This document shows, piece by piece, positions 24,901-33,063 of a DNA stretch of 64,000 bases. The DNA is taken from contig CAXXTS010000001.1 of the NCBI GenBank assembly GCA_963676345.2, forward strand, positions 310,001-374,000, in the 5' to 3' direction. The stretch's first letter is position 1. Each line of letters starts with the position of its first letter. Both the position numbers and the translations under genes were made by a program. Origin of the DNA: G963665925 sp963676345 (lineage in GTDB: Bacteria > Bacillota > Clostridia > Peptostreptococcales > Acidaminobacteraceae). The notes beneath the pieces are model-generated. The model worked only from the letters and a program-made list of their open reading frames with translations. It made no database searches and was not told the origin of the DNA.

Positions 24901-24964
24901 ATCCAGTTTCAGAACACAGCCTCATTTTGTGTGAACACAATGAGGCTGTGTTCTGAAACTGGAT
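24901..24964. repeat. 26-bp perfect inverted repeat (long hairpin)
   Basis: Left arm 24901-24926 and right arm 24939-24964 are perfect reverse complements around a 12-base loop. The ends read ATCCAGTTTC and GAAACTGGAT. It is not followed by a T tract, so it is not an ordinary terminator. In RNA it would be a very stable hairpin and a possible double-strand RNase target. Confidence 0.9.
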
Positions 24965-25138
24965 ATATGGCGCGACTAGCGACATGGGCAACCAAAGGTT
25001 GCACTGTGCATTTCTATAGAATATATGGCGCGACTAGCTATCATGGGCAACCAAAGGTTGCACTGTGCATTTCTATAGAATATATGGCGCGACTAGCTAT
25101 CATGGTCAACCAAAGGTTGCACTGTACTGCATCTACCC
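24965..25138. repeat. Three tandem copies of a 58-59 bp repeat
   Basis: Copies start at 24965, 25023 and 25082, each at ATATGGCGCGACTAGC. The first two differ only near the middle (CGAC vs CTATC); the third is the same to about base 45 and then degrades. Each unit has an inner hairpin GCAACC-AAA-GGTTGC (third copy begins TCAACC). No spacers separate the units, so it is not a CRISPR array. The first copy begins exactly where the 26-bp hairpin ends. Confidence 0.92.
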
Positions 25139-25271
25139 TAATAATTAAGTTTTCTTAATGTTTTTTATTATCTTGTGTAAGCACTATTATGCTGCGTTAT
25201 GAACTGGTATATAAATCATGACACCAAATTGTACAGGGACAGACCCTACAGTAGTTAAAAAGGAGGATTAT

Positions 25272-25571
25272 ATGACATTTGAAACAGGGATGAATTTGAA
25301 TGAAGCCTTAAAGGCGAACATTCACGCTTCTATTGCTGAACGTAAGGCAGCAATCTGCGATACTTGAGACCCTAAGGCTGTTTTAGCACTCCCGTGGGGA
25401 GTCAAGGCAAGCATTACCCCAGATTCAGCAGAGGAAGTTTCCACTTTCTTTGAGAGCGTCACTGGTACGACAATAGACTGTGGGGATGGTCTTTCTGTAA
25501 AAATACTTAAAGCAGGTGTAAAGGAACGTAAAGGCACCTATACACTTATTTACCGCTACGCTATTGTTTAA
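25272..25571 (+). CDS. Candidate selenoprotein, 99 residues, Sec at codon 32 (unknown family)
   Basis: ATG with AAAAAGGAGGATTAT upstream. The frame has one TGA, codon 32 (25365-25367), and otherwise runs to TAA at 25571. The context is Cys29-Asp-Thr-TGA, a CxxU redox motif, followed by DPKAVLALPWGVKAS. The part after the TGA reads like protein: ITPDSAEEVSTFFESV, then TTIDCGDGLSVKIL (C70) and a Lys/Tyr-rich end. A hairpin starting 20 nt after the TGA (25388-25402, loop GUG) suits a bacterial SECIS. I do not recognise the family; it is not GrdA, GrdB or SelD by motif. A stable hairpin terminates it. Glycine reductase of Clostridia uses selenoproteins, so a glycine riboswitch upstream makes a role in glycine or selenium metabolism plausible. 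The alternative is a small gene broken by a stop codon. Confidence 0.7.
25365..25402 (+). promoter_or_regulatory. Candidate bacterial SECIS element
   Basis: Starts with the in-frame TGA. ACTCCC (25388-25393) pairs with GGGAGT (25397-25402) around a three-base GTG loop. The loop starts 26 nt after the TGA and its first base is G, as expected for SelB-binding bacterial SECIS hairpins inside the coding region. Confidence 0.55.
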
Positions 25572-25589
25572 GGTATTGAAGCACTAAAA

Positions 25590-25646
25590 AATCCTGTAGA
25601 ATCTTGTCAAAAGAGTCTAAACTCTCCTGACATATTCTACAGGATT
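25590..25646. terminator. Bidirectional terminator between the selenoprotein candidate and recA
   Basis: AATCCTGTAGAAT and ATTCTACAGGATT arms with further pairing (TTGTCA/TGACA) inside. It lies between the convergent plus-strand small gene and recA. Confidence 0.8.
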
Positions 25647-25671
25647 AATTAAATTTATTGAATATTTTATA

Positions 25672-26700
25672 CTAAGCTAAGTCAGCACCTTCTGCCTGCT
25701 CATCTTCTACAACAAGTCCGTAGTGCTTACGCACCTTTACGTCAATTTCATGCATAAGTTCTGGGTTGCTGACTAAGAATTGCTTGGCATTCTCTCTACC
25801 CTGGCCCAGCTTTTCATCATTATAGCTAAACCACGCACCTGCCTTTTTAACAATTTCTGCTTTAACAGCACAGTCGAGAATACTACCTTCTGTTGAAATA
25901 CCCGTACCGTACATAATATCAAATTCAGCAATTCTAAATGGTGGCGCTACCTTATTTTTAATAATTTTAACTTTAACGCGGTTACCCAGTATGTCTCCCG
26001 CACTTTGCTTGATTGTGTCAATTTTTCTAACGTCCATTCTTACTGAACTATAGAATTTCAGTGCATTACCGCCTGTTGTTGTTTCAGGGTTACCAAACAT
26101 AACACCAATTTTCATACGCAGCTGGTTGATGAAGACAACAGAACACTTTGACTTATTAATAATACCTGTCAGCTTTCTAAGTGCCTGAGACATAAGGCGA
26201 GCTTGAAGACCCATGTGACTGTCTCCCATTTCACCACTGATTTCAGCCTTTGGTACAAGTGCTGCTACGGAGTCAACAACGATTAGGTCTACTGCGCCAC
26301 TTCGAACCAGTGCATCGACAATTTCAAGTGCCTGTTCACCAGTGTCTGGCTGAGAAAGAATAAGGTTGTCTGTGTCAACACCTATTGCCTTAGCATATAC
26401 AGGATCCAGAGCATGCTCTGCATCAATAAATGCCGCTACGCCACCTTCACGCTGTGCTTCTGCAATCATATGCAGTGTTACAGTTGTTTTACCGGATGAT
26501 TCTGGGCCATAGATTTCGATAACTCTACCTTTAGGAATACCGCCTATACCCAGCGCTATATCAAGATCCAGAGCACCTGTAGAGATACTCTCAACATTCC
26601 TACTATTCGGTTCATCGCCAAGACGCATAATAGAACCCTTGCCAAATTGCTTTTCTATCTGACCAAGTACATTTTCGAGTGCTTTAGCTTTTTCCTTCAT
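25672..26700 (-). CDS. recA: Recombinase RecA
   Basis: DNA strand exchange and SOS co-protease. Walker A GPESSGKTT, the FINQLRMKIGVMFGNPETTTGG loop 2 region and the short acidic tail VVEDEQAEGADLA are clear. I take ATG at 26700 (MKEKAKALENVLGQIEKQFGKGS), 342 residues; a GTG five codons earlier is also possible, and lies inside a small CCAGAC/GTCTGG hairpin. The promoter carries a perfect LexA/DinR box, so it is SOS-induced. Confidence 0.98.
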   Translation of the reverse strand: MKEKAKALENVLGQIEKQFGKGSIMRLGDEPNSRNVESISTGALDLDIALGIGGIPKGRVIEIYGPESSGKTTVTLHMIAEAQREGGVAAFIDAEHALDPVYAKAIGVDTDNLILSQPDTGEQALEIVDALVRSGAVDLIVVDSVAALVPKAEISGEMGDSHMGLQARLMSQALRKLTGIINKSKCSVVFINQLRMKIGVMFGNPETTTGGNALKFYSSVRMDVRKIDTIKQSAGDILGNRVKVKIIKNKVAPPFRIAEFDIMYGTGISTEGSILDCAVKAEIVKKAGAWFSYNDEKLGQGRENAKQFLVSNPELMHEIDVKVRKHYGLVVEDEQAEGADLA

Positions 26701-26743
26701 AATATTCCCAGACACGAAGTCTGGTCATCACCGTCCTTTCCAC

Positions 26744-26755
26744 GAACACCTGTTC
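26744..26755. promoter_or_regulatory. LexA (DinR) box in the recA promoter
   Basis: GAAC-ACCT-GTTC, the Firmicutes SOS operator GAACN4GTTC, with flanking C/T bases. It lies just downstream of the -10, where LexA would block transcription. Confidence 0.85.
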
Positions 26756-26762
26756 TGTTTTA

Positions 26763-26790
26763 ATTATATCGTATTCTAAATCTCTGTCAA
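26763..26790 (-). promoter_or_regulatory. recA promoter
   Basis: Minus-strand TTGACA (26785-26790), 16-bp spacer, TATAAT (26763-26768); both hexamers are consensus. Confidence 0.85.
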
Positions 26791-26799
26791 CAATCTTTT

Positions 26800-28032
26800 T
26801 TAGACTTCAATCATTTTTCTGATATGATCGAGTGCAGAACGTGCAGATGCATGGCGTATACGCGTTCTATCTCCGTGGAAATTATGCTTAAATACTTCCA
26901 GCTTGTCTTTATAGTAAACCCCGATATAGACAAGACCTACAGGTTTTTCATCAGTTCCACCACTCGGCCCAGCAATGCCAGTAATACTGACACATAAATC
27001 TGAACCATTTTTTTCTCTAAGTCCACGTACCATCGCTTCAGCGGTTTGTGGACTGACTGCACCGTAAGCTTCCAGAGTTTCTGCCGGAACACCGAGTTCC
27101 TGCTTCTTCGCTTCATTGCTGTAAGTGACATAGCCTCTGTCAAACACGCCCGATATGCCAGACATACCTACGAGCTCTGCGGCTAAAAGTCCACCCGAGC
27201 AAGATTCCGCAAGCGAAAACCTGATCTTATTCTCTATTAACAAACGCCCTACATACGCTTCAAGCGTTTCGTCTTCAAGCGAATAGACAACCTCACCAAG
27301 GCGCTCTTTAACCGCATTTACAACAGGCATAATTAAAGCCATGTTTTCAGCTTCGCTGGCTCCATTTGCTGTGACTCTAATGGCAATGCTGCCATCCTTA
27401 ACATATGTTGCGAGCGTTGGATTAGACTGCGCCTCGACAATATCTTCAATTGCGTTTTCAACAGAAGATTCACCCATGCCAAATACACGCATCCACACAG
27501 TTGTGATTTCCTCTTGGTGTCGTGATTTCAAGAATGGTATGAGTCCGGAGTGTGTCATGGCCTCAACTTCTCTTGGCGGGCCAGGAAGCATAGCTGCTAT
27601 TTTCCCGTCCTTCTCTATAATGAATCCCGGTGCTGTCCCCCGGCTGTTATGCATTGTCAGAGCGCCATCTGGCTTAAGAGCCTGTTTTTTGTTATTGGAA
27701 GTCATTGTTCTGCCAATCCTGGTAAAGAAAGCTTCCAGTTCTTCCAGTAAATCCTCATCCATAGCCAGGTCAACCCCCATGCTTCTGGATACAATTTCTT
27801 TAGTAAGATCATCTTGTGTGGGGCCAAGTCCACCCGTTGTAATAATCAAATCAACTTCATCAAAATACTCGTTAACTGCATTTTCAAGCCTTTTGGGATT
27901 ATCACCAACCGTTAAATGGTAGAGAACGCTCACGCCCAGTTCATTAAGAACAGAAGAAAGGTAAACCGCATTTGTATTGGTTACCTTTCCCATGAGCAGC
28001 TCAGTTCCCACAGCGATTATTGCTGCTTTCAT
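26800..28032 (-). CDS. cinA: CinA family protein (nicotinamide-nucleotide amidase/ADP-ribose pyrophosphatase)
   Basis: 410 residues with both CinA domains. Residues 1-170 are the MoaB/MogA-like (COG1058) domain, with TTGGLGPTQDDLTKE. Residues ~255-410 are the amidase domain, with LAESCSGGLLAAELVGMSGIS and SITGIAGPSGGTDEKPVG. It recycles nicotinamide nucleotide and was linked to competence in Bacillus and Streptococcus, where it likewise lies before recA. It follows pgsA by 11 nt. Confidence 0.95.
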   Translation of the reverse strand: MKAAIIAVGTELLMGKVTNTNAVYLSSVLNELGVSVLYHLTVGDNPKRLENAVNEYFDEVDLIITTGGLGPTQDDLTKEIVSRSMGVDLAMDEDLLEELEAFFTRIGRTMTSNNKKQALKPDGALTMHNSRGTAPGFIIEKDGKIAAMLPGPPREVEAMTHSGLIPFLKSRHQEEITTVWMRVFGMGESSVENAIEDIVEAQSNPTLATYVKDGSIAIRVTANGASEAENMALIMPVVNAVKERLGEVVYSLEDETLEAYVGRLLIENKIRFSLAESCSGGLLAAELVGMSGISGVFDRGYVTYSNEAKKQELGVPAETLEAYGAVSPQTAEAMVRGLREKNGSDLCVSITGIAGPSGGTDEKPVGLVYIGVYYKDKLEVFKHNFHGDRTRIRHASARSALDHIRKMIEV

Positions 28033-28043
28033 TGCAAAACCTC

Positions 28044-28571
28044 CTACGCTTTAAGAACCTGCTTGTTTTTCACGATATAGTCAACACCTGAAATAAGCGT
28101 CAGTGCAACAGCAATCCAAAGAACAATCTGTCCGAGTTTGCCGTCCATAACTTCAAGTGGCGTATTGTCAAATAAAAGCAAAATGATTGCTAGCATCTGA
28201 GAATTTGTCTTGAGCTTGCCCCACCAGCTGGCCGCAATAACAATGCCTTCTGCAGCTGCTACTGCTCTGAATATACTTACAATAAACTCTCGACCCAATA
28301 TAATAACAACGGCCCAAGAACTCACCGTGCCAATTTCTACAAGACAAATAAAGGCAGCCATAACCAGAACCTTGTCCGCGAGCGGGTCCATAAATTTCCC
28401 AAGGTTGGTAATGAGGTTCAGTTTTCTTGCGAGATAGCCATCTAGAAAATCTGTTAAAGACGCTATTATGAACAGAGTCGCTGCTATCATCATGTTTCCC
28501 GCAAGCAAAAAGTACATAAACACAGGTACAAGTGCAATCCTTAAAATCGTAAGCTGGTTTGCAATATTCAT
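28044..28571 (-). CDS. pgsA: CDP-diacylglycerol-glycerol-3-phosphate 3-phosphatidyltransferase
   Basis: Makes phosphatidylglycerol phosphate in the membrane. 175 residues with about four or five spans. The CDP-alcohol phosphotransferase signature is intact: D-x2-DG-x2-AR-x8-G-x3-D-x3-D in DFLDGYLARK...LGKFMDPLADK (near residues 41-67). It directly abuts rimO (stop and start one base apart) and precedes cinA. Confidence 0.95.
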   Translation of the reverse strand: MNIANQLTILRIALVPVFMYFLLAGNMMIAATLFIIASLTDFLDGYLARKLNLITNLGKFMDPLADKVLVMAAFICLVEIGTVSSWAVVIILGREFIVSIFRAVAAAEGIVIAASWWGKLKTNSQMLAIILLLFDNTPLEVMDGKLGQIVLWIAVALTLISGVDYIVKNKQVLKA

Positions 28572-29909
28572 CTAAATCTCCCCAATCAGGTCATACTCAA
28601 GTGCATCACTAATATTTACATGAACAAACGATCCAATTTCAAGCGGCTTTGATGCGTGAACATATACCACACCATCTATTTCAGGTGCATCTACAGATGA
28701 ACGTCCGATATAAACACGGCCTTCGGCGTCATCTTGAGCAACTTCTTCAATAATGACTTCTATGGTTTGTCCTACTTTTTCCTGCATACGAGCCTGAGAA
28801 ATCACCATCTGAGCTGCCATGATTTTTCCAAGTCGAGCTTGCTTAATCTCTTCATCAACTTGATTCTCCATCTGTGCAGCTGGCGTATCTTCCTCCTTAG
28901 AGTAAGCAAATGCCCCCAATCTGTCAAACGCCATTTCTTCGATAAAAGCCTTTAGCTCTTCAAATTCAGCATCTGTTTCACCTGGAAAACCGACAATGAG
29001 TGTCGTTCTAATACTCACTTGCGGTACTTTTTTTCTGAGCATCTGAACCACGTTTCGAATATGTGCCTGATCTGTCCGTCGATTCATGCGTTTAAGTACA
29101 GAATCAGCACCATGCTGTATTGGCATATCTACATATTTAACGACTTTATCCAGTCTGGCAATTGTGTCAATGAGCTTTTCATCAATAACATCTGGATACA
29201 TATACTGAATGCGTATCCATTTGATTCCCTCAATTGCATTAAGCGCTTCAAGCAGCTCAGAAAGGCGGTATGAACCATATAAATCAATGCCATAACGTGT
29301 TGTATCCTGTGCTATAATAATCAGTTCCTTAACCCCTTTTGATGCAAGACCTTTTGCTTCATTTACGATGTCTTCCATCTTACGGCTGCGGTATTTGCCA
29401 CGCAGTTTAGGAATGATGCAGTAGGTACACAGGTTGTCGCACCCTTCTGATATTTTAAGGAATGCCATATGATCTGGTGTTGAAAGAACACGCGGCAGAT
29501 TTTCTTCAAAGTTTTTATCAATATCGCCAGTACAAATCTGCGTCAAACCATTCCCAAAGATTGCCTCAACAATGGGCAGTATTTGATCAAACTGTGTTGT
29601 ACCAACAAAGGCATCAACCTCAGGTATTTCAGCCTTAAGAGACTCTGCATAGCGCTCAGCTAGACAACCCGTAACAACCAGTGCCTTACACTGTCCTTGA
29701 GTCTTATAAGCGCTCATATCTAGAATGGTCTCTACAGATTCAGTCTTAGCACTTTCAATAAACCCGCATGTATTTACGACAATAACATCGGCCTCTTCAG
29801 GGTTTGATGTCGCGAAATACTTGTTTTCACTCATGATACCGACCATTATTTCCGTATCTACCTGATTTTTAGCACAGCCCAATGTTTCAAAATAAACCTT
29901 CAAATTCAT
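28572..29909 (-). CDS. rimO: Ribosomal protein S12 methylthiotransferase RimO
   Basis: Radical SAM enzyme that methylthiolates an Asp of ribosomal protein S12. Start at MNLKVYFETLGCAKNQVD with GAGGAG upstream (445 residues). Cluster Cys residues appear in the N-terminal UPF0004 domain (C12, C48, C82-type positions), and the SAM motif CDNLCTYCIIPKLRGKYRSR has the RimO-specific IIPKLRG rather than MiaB's VPYTRG. A TRAM domain ends the protein. Belongs to the ftsK-rimO-pgsA-cinA-recA block. Confidence 0.96.
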   Translation of the reverse strand: MNLKVYFETLGCAKNQVDTEIMVGIMSENKYFATSNPEEADVIVVNTCGFIESAKTESVETILDMSAYKTQGQCKALVVTGCLAERYAESLKAEIPEVDAFVGTTQFDQILPIVEAIFGNGLTQICTGDIDKNFEENLPRVLSTPDHMAFLKISEGCDNLCTYCIIPKLRGKYRSRKMEDIVNEAKGLASKGVKELIIIAQDTTRYGIDLYGSYRLSELLEALNAIEGIKWIRIQYMYPDVIDEKLIDTIARLDKVVKYVDMPIQHGADSVLKRMNRRTDQAHIRNVVQMLRKKVPQVSIRTTLIVGFPGETDAEFEELKAFIEEMAFDRLGAFAYSKEEDTPAAQMENQVDEEIKQARLGKIMAAQMVISQARMQEKVGQTIEVIIEEVAQDDAEGRVYIGRSSVDAPEIDGVVYVHASKPLEIGSFVHVNISDALEYDLIGEI

Positions 29910-29927
29910 TAATAAACTCCTCAATCT

Positions 29928-29960
29928 AGCCCGATTCTGCAACCTGTACAGAATCGGGCT
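29928..29960 (-). other. Perfect 12-bp hairpin between ftsK and rimO
   Basis: AGCCCGATTCTG (29928-29939) pairs with CAGAATCGGGCT (29949-29960). It lies between the ftsK stop and the rimO ribosome-binding site. T tract is poor, so it is a weak terminator, an RNA processing site or an attenuator. Confidence 0.6.
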
Positions 29961-29966
29961 ATGCCT

Positions 29967-32897
29967 TTACGTTATATTCAGTTCTTCTAGTTCTTCTTTG
30001 CTAATTAAGACCTCACGTGGCTTGCTCCCTCTTGACGGACCAATAATACCGCGTTCTTCCATAGAGTCTACCAAGCGTGCAGCCCGGTTGTATCCCACTC
30101 GGAATTTTCTTTGCAGCATCGATGCTGAAGCTTGACCAGTGTGTACAACGAGTTCAATAGCATCAACCAAATGTTCATCGGCATCTTCCAAGGCCTGTGT
30201 CTGTATGGCTGACTCTAGAATTTCTTCATCATAGTCCACTTCATCAACTTGATTTTTAATGGTATCAACAAGCGCTTCTACCTCTTCGTCAGAGATGAAG
30301 GCACCCTGTATACGTTTTGGTTTTGACTGACCCGTTGGATAATAAAGCATATCCCCTTGACCTAGAAGCTTTTCAGCGCCAGCCATATCTAGAATGGTTC
30401 TTGAGTCTGTTTGCGAAGAAACAGAGAATGCAATACGCGATGGAATATTTGCCTTAATAATGCCTGTAATAACATCTACAGAAGGCCTTTGCGTTGCTAC
30501 AATAAGGTGAATACCCGCCGCACGTGCCATTTGTGCCAACCTGCATATAGCGTCTTCTACCTGATCTGGGGCCACCATCATCAAGTCGGCAAGTTCATCA
30601 ATAATAACGACAACCTTTGCCAGCTTTTCACGCGGGCTATCATTTTCTCCCAGTTCTTTATTGTGCTTCTCAGCCTTTCTATTATAGCTGTCTGAATCTT
30701 TTACACCCGTATCTGCAAAAAGCTGGTAACGCCTTGTCATTTCCTGTACAGCCCAGTTCAGTGCAACAGCAGCCTTTTTAGGGTCTGTTACCACCGGCAG
30801 AATAAGATGCGGAATGCCATTATATGTGCTGAGTTCAACGACCTTAGGGTCTATCATTAGAAACTTAACTTCATCTGGCTTTGCATTGAATAAAATACTG
30901 CTGATAAGCGCATTTACACAGACTGATTTACCAGAACCCGTTGCACCTGCAATAAGCATATGAGGCATTTTCGCTAGGTTTGAAATAACCGGTTTCCCGG
31001 AGATATCTTTACCCAGTGCAAAGGATAATTTTGATTTTGCTGTTTTAAACACTTCCGTATCGATTACATCACGCAGACCAACCATAGACTTGCTCTCGTT
31101 TGGTATTTCAACACCTACTGCGGCTTTACCCGGTATTGGCGCCACAATTCGTACTTGATGTGCTGCAAGACTCAAGGCGATATCATCACTCAAATTCGTA
31201 ATTTTACTCACTTTTGTGCCCGGTTTAGGTTCCAGTTCAAACATGGTAATAGTGGGCCCTTTACTTATTTGTACAACTTTAGCCTCTACACCAAAGTGAT
31301 TTAGTGTTTCTTCAAGCTTATGTGCCTTATCAATCACTTCTTGATTGTTTTTTGAACCTGCTTGTGCCTTTACCCGGTTCAGTATTTTAAGCGGCGGCAA
31401 TTTGTAATTTGCAAACTCTGCCTGTACCGATTTTTTTATACTGGTTTCAACCGCTGATTTGGTTTGAGGGTCAATATCTGAATTCTTAAGCTTCTGTGCA
31501 TTTGCATCAGCTCCACTGGCTTGTTCCTGCCCACTTTTCGCTTTTGCAGGCTGAGTTTTTCCTGAACCTGAACTTAACGCCCCTTCTGCTGGTTCTATCG
31601 TTTGCGTTTCAGTAGATGGCTTTACAGGTTCAACATAGGCTTCTTCTGGTGTTTCGTCAGACAACTCATCTAGTGACTCACTTGCACTGACTATTTTAAT
31701 GCCCTCTGAAGTTAGATCCTCATTTCTGCTTTCATCGTTTTCATCTTGATCGTGATTCAATTTGTCACTTTCAGCTTTAAGGTCTGAATTAAGGTCTTCA
31801 CGTATACCTATTACATTGGTATGTGCTTGCGCATCTTCATCCAGTGTATGTGCAGGAAGGGTTCTATCCGTCTTCTGCTGATCATCCAGTTGCTGGTCTG
31901 AATCAAAACTGCTGAAATCACGCACCTTGTTTCTCAAAGTTTCACGAACTGGATGGTAGGATGTCTCTTCTACCGGTATAGGCGCACTCGTCTGAACGGG
32001 TGCTTGTTTAAGCTGTACCGACTCCTCTTTGAGGTGCTTTGCAGCCGTTGATTTTTTGAGCTGTTTCATCTGCTTTTTAGCATCTTTTACCGACTTTGGT
32101 TTTGTGCTTAGCTTGGGCATGCTCACCTCGGGCAAGTTCACTTCCATTGCCGCTAACTTCTCTACCGCGGTCTTTTGTTTTTCCCACAGAGCTATAATGG
32201 AAATACGTGTTCCAAGCACAAGGGCAATCACAAATAAGACCCCTATCATGACGTAGGTTCCAACCGTTCCTAGAAGCTTTGTAAACAGATAGGTAATCAC
32301 GGTTCCAATAACGCCACCGCCCTGTAGTGCTATGCCGTTTCTATATGTAATTTGAAGCCCTTGAACGCTCAAAAGAGACTGGGCATTAAACTCAAGCAAT
32401 TCCTTGATTATTTCCATACTGCCTACAGTAAATAAAAGTATTATGGCTAAAAACGCTGCACCAAATGCGCTCATATACCGATTGCGTACAGCACGCAAAT
32501 TACGATTAATCCTTAAAAATATAAGTGCGCTAATAAAGTAGGGAACAATGTAGGCCGTTGATGAAAACAGGCCTAAATACACACGTTTTGTATAGTCGCC
32601 TACAACACCCATAGATGTTGAGTGCAAACTTAATGTCGATAAGATGGTGAATGCAAATAGGAGAACCAGTTCAATTTCATAACGAATCAGTTTCGTTTGT
32701 TTTGCACCTTTTTTCTTTCTTGTAGTTGGTCTTTTGCTACCAGTTGACTGGCTAGACCTTGTATTTTTGCTTGCATCACTTTTTTTGCCTGAAGCTGATT
32801 TGCTTTTTGTCGCAGATGTCTTCCGGCTTTGCGATGCTGTTTTTTTGTCTGCCGTTTTGGCAGATGATTTCTTAGATGTCGTCGTTTTAGCCGCCAA
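29967..32897 (-). CDS. ftsK: DNA translocase FtsK/SpoIIIE
   Basis: 976 residues, TTG start after AGAGGTGG. In order: a Lys/Ser/Thr-rich basic head (1-70), four or five membrane spans (about 75-235), a long acidic and polar linker (about 250-480), the RecA-like motor with Walker A GATGSGKSV, Walker B VVIIDELADLMM, and a C-terminal winged-helix gamma domain (SASMLQRKFRVGYNRAARLVDSMEERGIIG) that reads KOPS/SRS polarity sites. Moves chromosome DNA through the division septum. The long linker and basic head are at the large end for the family. Confidence 0.96.
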   Translation of the reverse strand: MAAKTTTSKKSSAKTADKKTASQSRKTSATKSKSASGKKSDASKNTRSSQSTGSKRPTTRKKKGAKQTKLIRYEIELVLLFAFTILSTLSLHSTSMGVVGDYTKRVYLGLFSSTAYIVPYFISALIFLRINRNLRAVRNRYMSAFGAAFLAIILLFTVGSMEIIKELLEFNAQSLLSVQGLQITYRNGIALQGGGVIGTVITYLFTKLLGTVGTYVMIGVLFVIALVLGTRISIIALWEKQKTAVEKLAAMEVNLPEVSMPKLSTKPKSVKDAKKQMKQLKKSTAAKHLKEESVQLKQAPVQTSAPIPVEETSYHPVRETLRNKVRDFSSFDSDQQLDDQQKTDRTLPAHTLDEDAQAHTNVIGIREDLNSDLKAESDKLNHDQDENDESRNEDLTSEGIKIVSASESLDELSDETPEEAYVEPVKPSTETQTIEPAEGALSSGSGKTQPAKAKSGQEQASGADANAQKLKNSDIDPQTKSAVETSIKKSVQAEFANYKLPPLKILNRVKAQAGSKNNQEVIDKAHKLEETLNHFGVEAKVVQISKGPTITMFELEPKPGTKVSKITNLSDDIALSLAAHQVRIVAPIPGKAAVGVEIPNESKSMVGLRDVIDTEVFKTAKSKLSFALGKDISGKPVISNLAKMPHMLIAGATGSGKSVCVNALISSILFNAKPDEVKFLMIDPKVVELSTYNGIPHLILPVVTDPKKAAVALNWAVQEMTRRYQLFADTGVKDSDSYNRKAEKHNKELGENDSPREKLAKVVVIIDELADLMMVAPDQVEDAICRLAQMARAAGIHLIVATQRPSVDVITGIIKANIPSRIAFSVSSQTDSRTILDMAGAEKLLGQGDMLYYPTGQSKPKRIQGAFISDEEVEALVDTIKNQVDEVDYDEEILESAIQTQALEDADEHLVDAIELVVHTGQASASMLQRKFRVGYNRAARLVDSMEERGIIGPSRGSKPREVLISKEELEELNIT

Positions 32898-33063
32898 AAA
32901 ACCACCTCTTTCACCAATATTATAACATGAGAATCATGCAACACATTAAAAATACTTTGCCTCTGCCCCACTTATAGCTTTTAATAACAAGCTAAGCGCA
33001 GGCTAACCCTGATTAGGATCTGCAAAACCATAAGCCAGAGGACCTTCTACGTCTTAATGCGCT

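Noticed and set aside
24708..24956. Open reading frames of 82-85 codons over the plus-strand glycine riboswitch on both strands
   Set aside because: They run through conserved aptamer and terminator bases and have no ribosome-binding site; the RNA explains the sequence.
24965..25138. CRISPR array
   Set aside because: Units are contiguous with no variable spacers and no cas genes near.
24865..25158. 97-codon frame through the hairpin and tandem repeats
   Set aside because: Its repeats in protein follow from the DNA repeats; no ribosome-binding site and no domain.
25322..25537. 71-codon minus-strand frame opposite the selenoprotein candidate
   Set aside because: Low-complexity Ser/Pro-rich shadow of the plus-strand coding frame, with no ribosome-binding site of its own.
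27341..27922. 193-codon plus-strand frame opposite cinA
   Set aside because: Antisense shadow; cinA motifs are intact.
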